From: JL08 sp963765555
Lineage (GTDB): Bacteria > Pseudomonadota > Alphaproteobacteria > Rhodobacterales > Rhodobacteraceae
Direction: 5' to 3'
NCBI GenBank assembly: GCA_963765555.1
Contig: CAVXWX010000003.1
Span: 372,001 to 436,000, forward strand
DNA: 64,000 bases
The position numbers and the translations under genes were made by a program. Below, in pieces: positions 53,620-62,825 of the stretch. The stretch's first letter is position 1, and every line of letters begins with the position of its first letter. The notes beneath the pieces are model-generated. The model saw only the letters and a program-made list of their open reading frames with translations, did no database searches and was not told the origin of the DNA.

Positions 53620-54458
53620 TGCGTGTCCCCCATGGCCGCGCGCAGATCGCGCATGGCGCGGATCGCGTTCAGCACTTGGGGCGTGCCGCAAATCCAGTCG
53701 CGGTCTGTCAATTCGCCCGCCATCACGGTGCCTGTCAGCGCACGCAGCGCGGGATGGTTGAAATTATCCTCGGCGCGGGACTGTCCGGGATAATCGCGCC
53801 CCTGAATGATGATATCGGGGGCCAATAGGATCAATTGTTCAAGTGGCAGTGTTCCGATTGTGGATATCCCGGCCTGCGCAGCCGCATTTTCAAAACCGGC
53901 GGTGCTCAGAATATCGCCCGCCAGCGATTTGTCACCCGAGGTATAGCTGTTCACATAGTAAAGCGCGGCGCGCGGACGGTGCGCAGGCGCATCGCGCAAA
54001 GTTGCAAGCTCGGCGTTGAAATCCGCAATCATTTGCGCCGCCGCATCCTCGCGCCCCAATGCCGCACCCATCTGTGCAATCCGGTCGGGCACGTCGGCCA
54101 GCGATTGCGCGGGCGCAAACAAAACCACGGGAATGCCCAGATCACGCAGCATGGCAACGGTGGCGGGGTCGGTAAACGTGCCGGCCAGCACCAGATCGGG
54201 GTTCAGCAAATACACCTCTTCCGCGCCCGATCCGTTGGTGGGCAGGGCCAGCGCCTGTTCCACCCGCGCCGAACTTTGCGGATCATGCGCCAGCTTGGAC
54301 ACCGAAACCAGTTGCCCCGGTGCCGCCAGATCCAGCGCAAGCTGATCCGTGCACAGATTGATCGACACCACCCTGTGCGGGGCATCGGCCTGTGCCGCCG
54401 CGCCGGTGATCCCCAGCGCGGCCAGCAGCGTTATGACCCTAAAACGTTGCACGGACAC
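53616..54458 (-). CDS. btuF: Cobalamin-binding periplasmic protein BtuF
   Basis: About 280 residues. The signal sequence VITLLAALGITGAAAQA follows a GTG start at 54458 (or 54452), which overlaps the btuB stop; an upstream frame extension has no ATG with signal. The Peripla_BP_2 fold has HRVVSINLCTDQLALDLA, YLLNPDLVLAGTFT and APDIIIQGRDYPGQSR. It receives B12 from BtuB and gives it to BtuCD. Confidence 0.88.
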   Translation of the reverse strand: MSVQRFRVITLLAALGITGAAAQADAPHRVVSINLCTDQLALDLAAPGQLVSVSKLAHDPQSSARVEQALALPTNGSGAEEVYLLNPDLVLAGTFTDPATVAMLRDLGIPVVLFAPAQSLADVPDRIAQMGAALGREDAAAQMIADFNAELATLRDAPAHRPRAALYYVNSYTSGDKSLAGDILSTAGFENAAAQAGISTIGTLPLEQLILLAPDIIIQGRDYPGQSRAEDNFNHPALRALTGTVMAGELTDRDWICGTPQVLNAIRAMRDLRAAMGDTQ

Positions 54459-56259
54459 CAAAGTAAAAGGCGCGATCCGATGTGCCAAAACCGGCTGATG
54501 TCTGATATTCTTCATCCAGAAGGTTTTCGATGCGCACATAGGCGGTGGCGGCATCCGTCAGGCTGTAGGACAGTCCGGCATTGACCAAGGTGTAATCAGA
54601 CACCGGACCCGATGGAAAGCCGTCCAGCCGGTCAACCACGCGGTTAAGCGTTATAACACCGCTCATCCGGTCGCCGATCTGCGCGTTCAGCCCCAACACG
54701 AAATCATGATAGGGCACCCGGCTTAGTCGCGCGTTATTCTGATCGCGCGCATCGGTGTAGGTGTAATTGGCAAACAGGTTTATCCCCTCGCTCAGCGGGA
54801 CATCGGCCGCCAGTTCCACGCCCTTGGACACGGACGTGCCGGGGATTTGTTCATACTGGTTCACCGGATAGGAAATCAGGTTGTCGATTTCCGTGTAAAA
54901 CGCCGTGGCCTTCAGAACCGTGCCGCCCGCCAGCGCCTGTTCAATGCCCAGTTCGGCGCTGCGGCTTTCTTCCGGTTCCAGATCGGGGTCTGTGGGGCCG
55001 AAATTGAACGGGCCGAACAACTCGTTCAAGGAAGGCGCGCGAAACCCTGTTCCGATCGAGGCCCGCACAATTGTACCCGCCGCAGGGCGCCATGCCAGCG
55101 CGGCCCGCGCCGTGGGTTTGGTGCCGTATTCGGAATGGTCATCGACGCGGAAAGATGTGGCCAGATCCAGCGTGTCGCTCAGTTCAAACTGCGCCTCTCC
55201 GAACAATGAAAAGATTTCGTAGGATGCCGTGCCGGTGCCAAAATCCGCAGTTTCTTCGGAATAGCTGCCGCCAAAGACAAGGCCGGTTCCGCCGACAAAG
55301 GCGCGCCCTGTATACAGCAGTTCGGTGCGATCCCCGACAAAGGTCGGGCTGCCGAACGGTGTCAGCGGATCGGACCGTTCTGTTTCGAAATAGCTGAGCG
55401 CCAGTTCATGATCGATGGCGTCGCCATCGAATTCCGCATAAATACGCCCGCCTTTGCGGTCGGTGTAAAACGGGCGGTCCGCGTCGCCGCCGGGGCCGCC
55501 GAAGGCATCGATGTTGGTGTCTTCATTCTGATAGATCAGGTCAAACCCCAACCGCAGTTGATCGGTGGCCTCGTATCCGCCTGACAGCAGGGCAATTGTG
55601 CCTTCGTATCCGTCTTTTTCAGTGTTGCCGTCATTTTCGTCGGCGGCGGAAAACCCGTCACTTTCCACGCGTGACAGGGTCAGCGCGATGTCGCCACGCT
55701 CGGCCTTGCTGGCGATCGAAAGATCACCGCGCACGGTGTCATAGCTGCCAACCTCGACGCCGACGGAATAGGTTGTTCCGGGTTCGGTTGCACGCAATGT
55801 GGTGATGTTGATGGCGCCCGCAATCGCTTCGGATCCGTACAGCGCGGATTGTGATCCTTTCAACACCTCGATGCGCGAAATGCCCGCGGTCGTCAGCCCG
55901 CCCCAATTGTAAGAGGTTTGAACAGAGGACGGATCGCTCACATCAATGCCGTTGATGCGGACCGAAACATAGCGGTCTGACAGGCCGCGGATGCGCAATG
56001 TGGTGGATTTGCCCAATCCACCATTCGCGCTGGACGTGATGCCGGGCAGGGTGCTCAGATAGTCGGCAACGCGGGTTTCCGGTGTGCTTTCCAGATCTTG
56101 CTGCGTCACAATTTCCACGGTCGATCCCGACCGGTTGGTTGCGGTCGGGGTCTGGTTTGCAAACACCGTCACCTCGCCCAGATCAAAAACATCATCGGCA
56201 CGTGCAGGGTGGGCGGCGATTACGGCCAAGGCTGAGGCGGTTGCCATCAAGTGTTTCAA
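54439..56259 (-). CDS. btuB: TonB-dependent vitamin B12 receptor BtuB
   Basis: 606 residues. A signal peptide (ASALAVIAAHPARA), a TonB box near VFDLGEVTVF, a plug domain (VADYLSTLPGITSSANGG, STTLRIRGLSDRYVSVRING) and a barrel ending in FYFGVRATF with terminal Phe. The start is probably TTG 56259 because AAGGGAC lies upstream at good spacing; ATG 56247 is an alternative. It follows a cobalamin riboswitch, so it is B12-repressed. Confidence 0.93.
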   Translation of the reverse strand: MKHLMATASALAVIAAHPARADDVFDLGEVTVFANQTPTATNRSGSTVEIVTQQDLESTPETRVADYLSTLPGITSSANGGLGKSTTLRIRGLSDRYVSVRINGIDVSDPSSVQTSYNWGGLTTAGISRIEVLKGSQSALYGSEAIAGAINITTLRATEPGTTYSVGVEVGSYDTVRGDLSIASKAERGDIALTLSRVESDGFSAADENDGNTEKDGYEGTIALLSGGYEATDQLRLGFDLIYQNEDTNIDAFGGPGGDADRPFYTDRKGGRIYAEFDGDAIDHELALSYFETERSDPLTPFGSPTFVGDRTELLYTGRAFVGGTGLVFGGSYSEETADFGTGTASYEIFSLFGEAQFELSDTLDLATSFRVDDHSEYGTKPTARAALAWRPAAGTIVRASIGTGFRAPSLNELFGPFNFGPTDPDLEPEESRSAELGIEQALAGGTVLKATAFYTEIDNLISYPVNQYEQIPGTSVSKGVELAADVPLSEGINLFANYTYTDARDQNNARLSRVPYHDFVLGLNAQIGDRMSGVITLNRVVDRLDGFPSGPVSDYTLVNAGLSYSLTDAATAYVRIENLLDEEYQTSAGFGTSDRAFYFGVRATF

Positions 56260-56401
56260 GTTTATGTCCCTTCAGGATCAACAGGGTGTATCGGCACCCG
56301 ATTTTTATTGTTGTTCTTGGAAGGGCATGCGCCCGCCCGCCAACGGTGAAACGCCACCACTGCGGACAGACCGCCGACATCGGCGCGCCCCGCGCCCATA
56401 T

Positions 56402-56602
56402 CCGGGTGATCACTCTGGCAGGTCTCCTGACTTGCGGGTCAACGCTTGGCCAAACCTTCCCGACCCATCTGGGGCCAGTGGTATATTTTGGCGACGCTCA
56501 CCGCTTACAGTTGCGGGGGCAGTCCCGGCATTGGGCAAATCGCCCGCACCGGTGTTCCCTTTAACGACGGTTTTATCCGCCGAACCAAAGTAGGTTTGGC
56601 CT
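56402..56602 (-). promoter_or_regulatory. Cobalamin riboswitch
   Basis: On the minus strand the conserved parts appear in order: AAAGGGAACACCGGTG, then GCCGGGACTGCCCCCGCAAC and TGTAAGCGG, then the B12 box AAGTCAGGAGACCTGCC (about 56418-56433). This is a class-I cobalamin riboswitch. Its 3' end is about 140 bases before the btuB start, so bound adenosylcobalamin should close the btuB operon. Confidence 0.95.
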
Positions 56603-56754
56603 ACTCCCGAATGGCGCGCGGATCAAGATGCATTTGCGACCCCGATGGCAGGGTTTGCGCCAAACCTGTCCTTTGTCCAAAGCGGTCTTGCAGCTTGACG
56701 GACCGCGCGATAGTCACGGCTGACCCACATCACAAACGCCGAAGGACAAACCAG

Positions 56755-57015
56755 ATGAACGATTCCGTTACCGATGCCAGCTACCGCGTCACCGCAGACG
56801 AACTGCGCCAGTTCATCGAACGGATCGAACGTCTGGAAGCCGAGAAAAAAGATCTGGCCGACGCCCAGAAAGAGGTGATGGCCGAGGCAAAAGGCCGTGG
56901 CTATGACACCAAGGTCATGCGCAAGGTGATCGCCCTGCGCAAACGCGATGCGAATGACATCGCCGAGGAAGAGGCGGTGCTGGAAATGTACAAAGAAGCA
57001 TTGGGCATGAGCTGA
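56755..57015 (+). CDS. gapR: GapR-family nucleoid-associated protein (DUF2312)
   Basis: 86 residues, almost all helical. FIERIERLEAEKKDL, KEVMAEAKGRGYDTKVMRKV and RKRDANDIAEEEAVL match GapR of Caulobacter, which binds overtwisted DNA ahead of replication and transcription machinery and helps topoisomerases. GAAGGACAAACCAG precedes ATG 56755. It is conserved in most alphaproteobacteria. Confidence 0.92.
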   Translation: MNDSVTDASYRVTADELRQFIERIERLEAEKKDLADAQKEVMAEAKGRGYDTKVMRKVIALRKRDANDIAEEEAVLEMYKEALGMS

Positions 57016-57218
57016 GCGTGATCTGTCGGGTGCGGACCCGTGCCCAGGAAAACGCCGCTAAACAGGTGCGCACCGCCGCAGAATGCGCCAGAATGACCTT
57101 GATCGTCTAAAAAACACCGCGTACCTAACAAAACATGCCCCCGCGGCAGATGGCGGGGCATGGGCAGGCGCAAAACGCGATGCGCCTGAATGCGGCACAC
57201 AGACCGGCAGGAGCAGAC

Positions 57219-59048
57219 ATGGCACAAAAGACACCCAGCGTTGCGGACACTTTGAAGGCTGCAAATGCAGCGCTCAAAGCGGGTGAACGACAGCGCGCCG
57301 CGACGCTGTATCAATCCGTTTTGCAGCGCTTTCCCGGAAACGCCAAGGCACAGGCGGGCTTGAAGAAATCCGGGCCTGTTGACGCAACGCCCAAACAGTC
57401 CCTGTTCGCGGTGCCGCAAACGCCGCAAAAAACAATTGCCTCCTTGGGGCAGCTTTCAGACATCGAAGACCCGATCGAGGCGGCCAAACGCGCCATGCGC
57501 GGCATGCCGGTGATGGAAAAAACCAATGATCTGATGGCCGCCACCAGCGGATCGTACCAAAGCAAATTGCGCATCAAGGAAACCGAGGACGAATTCGCCG
57601 GAAAATCCGCAGAAGAACTTGTCCAGATGGCGCATGACGCACTGAATTCGGCGCAACCCAACAGGGCGATCAAACTGTTCACCCGCCTGCACGAACTTGT
57701 TCCGGAAAATTGTGATTTTCTGAACGGTCTGGGCCTTGCCATGCGCGCTGCGGGGCGGCTTGATGATGCGCTTGAGATATTTGACAAGACACTGGCCATC
57801 GATCCCGGGTTCTTGTCCGGCTACAGTAACAAGGGTCTCGTTTACACGGACAGGGAAGAGTACGAGCAGGCAATGGCTGCTTTTGCGAAAGCGTTCGAGA
57901 TTGATCCCGACTATGCGTTGGCGCGGCGTAACATGGGGCTTTTGCACATGCAGCGCGGCGAAATGGCCGAGGCCGAAGCCTGTTTTTACAAAGCCATAGA
58001 CGCCGATCCCGACCTTGGAGCGAGCTATCTTGACCTCAGCACAGCGCGCAAATTCAAGGAAGGCGACCCGCTGATCCCCAAAATGGTCGAGATACTGAAG
58101 AATAAAGACCTGAGCGATGGCGAACAGATCCCGATGTGTTTTGCATTGGGCAAAGTGTTTGGCGATGTCGGAGACACTGAAAATGCGTTTCGCTATCTGT
58201 CGCAAGGCAATGCTTTGGTCAAAAAAGTACGGAACTACACCATCGCCACAGACCGGTTGCGGTTTGAATTGATCAAATTGCAGTTCAAGGCGGCAAAACC
58301 GCTCGAACTGTCACCGCAAGAGGCATCTTCTCATACCGTCAAGCCGATCTTTATCGTTGGTATGCCACGCACCGGCAGCACGCTGATCGAACAGGTGCTG
58401 TCCAGCCATTCCAAGGTCTATGGCGGCGGAGAGTTGGGATTTTTGAACCCGACAATCAACGCGATCCTGCGCAAGGCGGCGCTGACCCCCGAACAGGGCT
58501 ATGACAAAGCGCTGTTACAACGTGTCCGCGACAGTTATCTGAAAAAGGCCGAAGGTCTTGCCGCACCGTCGGAATACATGACCGACAAGAACCTGCTGAA
58601 TTTCCGGTTTATCGGCTATATTCTGGCCTCCATGCCCGAAGCGGTGGTGATCGATCTGCAGCGCGATCCGATGGCAACCTGCTGGTCGATGTTCAAGCAC
58701 CGCTTTCTTGGATCGGGCCTGTCTTTTACCTTCGATCTGGATGACATCGCCGAGTATTACAAAATGTACAAAGATATGATGGCGTTCTGGCACCGCAAAT
58801 ATCCGGGCCGGATCGTTTCGGTGAACTACGATGCCTTTACCCAGGATCAGGAAGGTGAAACGCGCAAGCTGTTGAAAAATTGCGGTTTGACCTTTGAACA
58901 AGGCTGTATCGATTTCCACAAGAACAAGCGTGCTATCAAAACCGCGAGTGTGACGCAGGTGCGCAAAAAGGTTTACAAAGGCAGCAACGAAGAATGGCGC
59001 AGATTTGAACGCTTTCTCGAACCTTTGAAGGAAAAACTGGGCGTTTGA
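57219..59048 (+). CDS. TPR-sulfotransferase fusion protein
   Basis: 609 residues. The first ~115 residues are low-complexity, about 120-300 hold several TPR repeats (AALNSAQPNRAIKLFTRL-type, ALEIFDKTLAIDPGF, AFAKAFEIDPDYALARRNMG), and the rest is a sulfotransferase domain with the PAPS 5'-phosphosulfate loop PIFIVGMPRTGSTLIEQVL near residue 375 and QRDPMATCWSMF as the 3'-phosphate region. It may transfer sulfate to a glycan or protein; acceptor unknown. CAGGAG precedes ATG 57219. It is 203 bases after gapR. Confidence 0.88.
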   Translation: MAQKTPSVADTLKAANAALKAGERQRAATLYQSVLQRFPGNAKAQAGLKKSGPVDATPKQSLFAVPQTPQKTIASLGQLSDIEDPIEAAKRAMRGMPVMEKTNDLMAATSGSYQSKLRIKETEDEFAGKSAEELVQMAHDALNSAQPNRAIKLFTRLHELVPENCDFLNGLGLAMRAAGRLDDALEIFDKTLAIDPGFLSGYSNKGLVYTDREEYEQAMAAFAKAFEIDPDYALARRNMGLLHMQRGEMAEAEACFYKAIDADPDLGASYLDLSTARKFKEGDPLIPKMVEILKNKDLSDGEQIPMCFALGKVFGDVGDTENAFRYLSQGNALVKKVRNYTIATDRLRFELIKLQFKAAKPLELSPQEASSHTVKPIFIVGMPRTGSTLIEQVLSSHSKVYGGGELGFLNPTINAILRKAALTPEQGYDKALLQRVRDSYLKKAEGLAAPSEYMTDKNLLNFRFIGYILASMPEAVVIDLQRDPMATCWSMFKHRFLGSGLSFTFDLDDIAEYYKMYKDMMAFWHRKYPGRIVSVNYDAFTQDQEGETRKLLKNCGLTFEQGCIDFHKNKRAIKTASVTQVRKKVYKGSNEEWRRFERFLEPLKEKLGV

Positions 59049-59058
59049 TGATTTGGAA

Positions 59059-59083
59059 TGGCCCGGCATGTCGCACCGGGCCA
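59059..59083. terminator. Hairpin between convergent genes
   Basis: TGGCCCGG and CCGGGCCA form a perfect 8-bp stem with a 9-base loop just after the sulfotransferase stop. It lacks a T run, so it is a weak or factor-dependent terminator. Confidence 0.5.
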
Positions 59084-59097
59084 GTACCATCGCGGCG

Positions 59098-59862
59098 CTA
59101 TTGCAGATAGACGGCCATCATCGTCATCAACGGCGCGCCATTTTCGTCTTCAAGCGTCAAAATCTGGCCATCGATTTGCCAGCGCGCCACCTGCGGCAGC
59201 ACGGATTTCAACGCGGCTTCGGCCGCATCCAGCGGCGGTAGGCAGGCCATCATCGTTGACATGCCCACGCCCAACGTCAGCGCAGTGCCGTCCACCTCGT
59301 ACCCGCCATTGATCTGGTTGCAGCCCACCGTGGCGCTATACCCCGGCGTTTCGCCGATGCGCAGGATCATATGGGGTTCCCGCTCGCCTTCCAGGACGCG
59401 CAACCTGTCATCCTTGATGGTCAGGATTTTCCAGTATGTGTTGAGCAGTTCGGCATCGACCTTGGGGGTGTCGCTTTGTGATACCTGCTGCAACAGCAAC
59501 TCGACCTGTGAACCGGCACCACGCGTCAGCACAGGGTACATTTGCGTTGTTGTCATCAAAAGCTTGCCCTCGCGCCGGATTGTGGCGCGCACCGCATAGG
59601 TCATGCGATCATCGATATCGGCGGGGTCATATTCCAGTTCGAACGCAAAAGGCGGCGCACCGGGATCATCGGCGCGATAGGTCGCGATAATGTCCGCAGG
59701 CGCATCCGCGCGGCTCACGTCTTCCAGCGTCACCTCAAGCGTTGATCCGGGCAACAGCATCATCCGCTGCAAATAGGTGGCCGTTCCGGTGACGGTTTCG
59801 GCATGTGCAAACGCAGGAAAGGACAGCATCAGCGACAGGCACATGGATTTCACAACGTTCAT
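59098..59862 (-). CDS. YbaY-META domain secreted protein
   Basis: 254 residues with a Sec signal (LMLSFPAFAHA). Residues about 22-120 form a YbaY-like domain (TGTATYLQRMMLLPGSTLEVTLEDVS) and about 135-254 a META/HslJ domain (YWKILTIKDDRL, GCNQINGGYEVDG, MMACLPP). These combined proteins occur in the envelope and may aid stress tolerance. GGAG precedes ATG 59862. Confidence 0.8.
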   Translation of the reverse strand: MNVVKSMCLSLMLSFPAFAHAETVTGTATYLQRMMLLPGSTLEVTLEDVSRADAPADIIATYRADDPGAPPFAFELEYDPADIDDRMTYAVRATIRREGKLLMTTTQMYPVLTRGAGSQVELLLQQVSQSDTPKVDAELLNTYWKILTIKDDRLRVLEGEREPHMILRIGETPGYSATVGCNQINGGYEVDGTALTLGVGMSTMMACLPPLDAAEAALKSVLPQVARWQIDGQILTLEDENGAPLMTMMAVYLQ

Positions 59863-59977
59863 TTTACGCTCCGTTCAGATCATCAAAACAGTAAGACGCA
59901 CGTGCGCGCGCGATCCTTGGGAGAAAATGTAAAATAATTGGCGCTGTGTTTCCAGACACTCTGAAAGAAAAGCGAAT

Positions 59978-60802
59978 TCAGTCCTTTAACTTCATCATCG
60001 CCACACCGCTTTCCCCCAATGGTACCACCGCAAACGGCCCGCCCTGACACATATCGCTGGGGTTTTGCGGGTCCATCGGCGGGTCGGCGGCAAAGATTTT
60101 CTTAGCAAACACCTCGCCATTGTCGCGGGGGCGGTAGCCCAGATAATTGGCCAGCGTATTGTCCACCGGCGCGCGGTCATTGTTGGACACGCCGTAAACC
60201 ACAGTAAATCCGGTCACGGGCGTATCAATCGCGCGTTCCACCAGATGGGCCAGATCCTCGTAAGACAGCCACGACCCCACAGCGCGCGCGTTTGTCACGC
60301 CGGGGTTGCACGACAGGATGCGCATACATACGGATTCAACGCCGCGTTTTTCCCAGTAAAGCCGCCCCAGATCTTCGGCAAAACATTTGGACAGCCCGTA
60401 AAACGTATCGGGGCGATGGGGCACATCGGTGCCGATAAATTCGGTTTTCGGATACATCCCGACCGCGTGGATCGAACTGGCATAGACCACGCGGCGCACC
60501 TTGTTGCGATAGGCGGCCTCCCAGATGTTATAGGCGCCGACAATGTTGGAGCTTAGAATATCGTCAAACGGCGCTTCGTCGCCAATCGCGCCGAAATGTA
60601 CAACCATATCAGCGCCTTGCATTATGTCGTTGACAGCCGACAGATCGGCAAGGTCCGCCTTGATATAGGTTTCGCCCTTGAACAGCGTGCCGACGTCATC
60701 GGCCAGATCGGTCGACACCAGCGTATCCGCCATGTCCGACAGGGATTTACGCAGATACCCGCCCAGTTTTCCGGCGGCACCGGTCAGCACAATCTTTTTC
60801 AT
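59978..60802 (-). CDS. NAD-dependent epimerase/dehydratase, uronate dehydrogenase-like
   Basis: 274 residues. A Rossmann motif KIVLTGAAGKLGG, and the catalytic segment YASSIHAVGMYPKTEFIG with FYGLSKCFAEDL give the extended-SDR YxxxK. The overall pattern (DVPHRPDTFYGLSKCF, LGYRPRDNGE) closely matches uronate dehydrogenase of Agrobacterium, which oxidises galacturonate or glucuronate to lactones. GGAGAGAACAG precedes ATG 60802. It lies after the aldolase gene. Confidence 0.8.
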   Translation of the reverse strand: MKKIVLTGAAGKLGGYLRKSLSDMADTLVSTDLADDVGTLFKGETYIKADLADLSAVNDIMQGADMVVHFGAIGDEAPFDDILSSNIVGAYNIWEAAYRNKVRRVVYASSIHAVGMYPKTEFIGTDVPHRPDTFYGLSKCFAEDLGRLYWEKRGVESVCMRILSCNPGVTNARAVGSWLSYEDLAHLVERAIDTPVTGFTVVYGVSNNDRAPVDNTLANYLGYRPRDNGEVFAKKIFAADPPMDPQNPSDMCQGGPFAVVPLGESGVAMMKLKD

Positions 60803-60824
60803 CTGTTCTCTCCGTTTTCTGTTC

Positions 60825-61610
60825 CTAAGCGCCCGTTCCGGGCGTTTCATCCCTGACCTGCGCAAGCAAGGCATCCGCGCCCTTGGCCAACAGGCCGATA
60901 TCACTGCCGCAGGCGACAAAGGTAAACCCGTCGGCCAGCAGTTTGCGCGCAAATGCCGCATCCGACACCAGTGTGCCGACCGGCACACCCTGCGCAATCA
61001 GCTTGTGCGCCACGGCCCAGATCGCCTCCCACACGTTCGGGTCCATGTGCTGGCCCAGCAGCCCCATATCGGCGGCAATGTCGGCGGGGCCGAAAAACAC
61101 GCCATCAATGCCGTCAACGGCGGCAATATTTTCGGCCTGCGCAAGGGCTGACAGCGTTTCAACCTGTACGATCACGGTGGTTTCATCCTCGATCCCGCTG
61201 AAATAGTCGCTGATCCGGCCAAACCTGTTGCCGCGCATCGTACCGCCGACCCCGCGAATACCGCGTGGGGGATAGCGTGTGGCGGCGACCGCCTGTTGCG
61301 CCTGTTCCACATCCTGAACCATCGGAAACAACAATCCCGGCGCGCCCATGTCCAGCAGCCGTTTCACCTTGACCGGATCGTTCCAGTCGGGGCGCACGAT
61401 GGCGGTGGTGGGGTAGGCGGCAAAGACCTGCAACTGCCCAAGGATTGATGTGTATTCGGACGGGGAATGTTCCATATCCAGCAACACCCAGTCAAAGCCC
61501 GCGGGTGCGACGACTTCGGCGGCAAACGGATTGGCCAGACTGATCCAAAGCCCGATCTGTTTTTCCCCCGACCGGATCGCACGGGTAAACGGGTTCGGGT
61601 CCAGCTTCAT
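60825..61610 (-). CDS. HpcH/HpaI-family 2-oxo acid aldolase
   Basis: 261 residues. Conserved segments are GFDWVLLDMEHSPSEY, AIVRPDWNDPVKVKRLLDMGAPGLLFPMV, VQVETLSALAQAENIAAVDGIDGVFFGPADIAADMG. The glutamate in QVETL and the aspartate in GPADI bind metal. It cleaves hydroxy-2-oxo acids to pyruvate and an aldehyde. It overlaps the oxidoreductase stop (ATGA). Confidence 0.88.
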   Translation of the reverse strand: MKLDPNPFTRAIRSGEKQIGLWISLANPFAAEVVAPAGFDWVLLDMEHSPSEYTSILGQLQVFAAYPTTAIVRPDWNDPVKVKRLLDMGAPGLLFPMVQDVEQAQQAVAATRYPPRGIRGVGGTMRGNRFGRISDYFSGIEDETTVIVQVETLSALAQAENIAAVDGIDGVFFGPADIAADMGLLGQHMDPNVWEAIWAVAHKLIAQGVPVGTLVSDAAFARKLLADGFTFVACGSDIGLLAKGADALLAQVRDETPGTGA

Positions 61611-62825
61611 ATCACAGCCTTTTCGTCAAAGGGTTCACCCTTTTCGATGCGGTCATACTGGAACGGGGTCAAATCCAGCGTGCGATAGGCACCATAGACA
61701 ATGCGTTCTGCCATGCCACGCCCCATCGCGGGGGATTGTTGAAAGCCGTGGCCTGAAAACCCGTTCACAAACATGAAATTCGCCACCTTGGTGTGCGGGC
61801 CGATAATCGCGTTTTGATCCAGTGTGTTATAGGCATAGTGCCCGACCCATGAATTGACCAGTTTGATCGCCTCGAACTGGGGCACGCGGTTTGCGACGGC
61901 GGGCCAGACCTTGTCCTCCCAAATGCTGTGATCCATCGCAAAATCATCATAGTCCACCGCCACATCGTGATCGGGCGGGCATCCGGCCATGTAATAGGTT
62001 CCGTCGGTGCGCATATGCACGCCGACTGGGGTCGATCGTCAGCGGCAGATCGCGGTCCAGCGGTGTTTCGGCGGCAAAGATGAACGTGTAGCGTTTGCGC
62101 GGTTCAACGGGCAATTCGATGCCTGCCATGCGCGATGTGCGCACCGCGCGCGGGCCCGACGCGTTGATCACGGTGCCGCACGCCACCACATCGCCCGATG
62201 CCAGCGTGACACTGTCCACCTGTGTGCCTGCGCGTTCAGCGTCATCGCCACAACTTCGTTGGTCAGGTATTCCACACCCTTTTCGCGTGCCGACCGCTTC
62301 CACCAATCAAACATGCGTATTGCCGTCGAAATACCCCTCATCAATCAGGTTGTGGTTGGCGGCGATGATATCGTCCAGATTATAGAACGGATAAGCGCGC
62401 GCGATGTCATCACGGCTCAGGTGCTTTGTGCCTGCACCACACGCCGCCTGTAGTTTCTGACTGTCGCGCAAGACCTGCGCGAAGTTCGGGCGTGTCGGCC
62501 ATGATACATATACCCGAAAGCTGTGCAGCGTAATGTCAGGCACGCGCGGATCATCGCCCAGAAAGTGGCGGAAATTCTTGATAAATTCGACCCCGAACTG
62601 CGATACGCGCACGTTGATCTCGCGGCTGAACTGCTGGCGGATGCAACTGTTGGTGTGCGCGGTCGAGGTGAATTCATAAGTCGGGTCGCGTTCCACCACC
62701 AGAATACGGCCGTCAAAATCGGGGTTGTCGGCCAGAAACCACGCGACCGATGATCCGTACATCGCGCCGCCCACAATCACCACGTCATAGGATGTTGCCT
62801 TGGGGCTCTGCCAGTTGGGCGTCAT
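61607..62825 (-). CDS. FAD-dependent oxidoreductase (DAO family), multiply frameshifted
   Basis: About 405 residues over at least three frames. The N-terminus has the FAD fold (YDVVIVGGAMYGSSVAWFL); the middle has CGTVINASGPRAVRTSRMAG; the end has HAYNTLDQNAIIGPH and FVNGFSGHGFQQSPAMGRGMAE. Breaks occur near 62315, 62250 and 62025. It belongs to the glycine/D-amino-acid/sarcosine oxidase type. It overlaps the hydantoinase gene (ATGA) upstream and the aldolase downstream. Confidence 0.78.
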
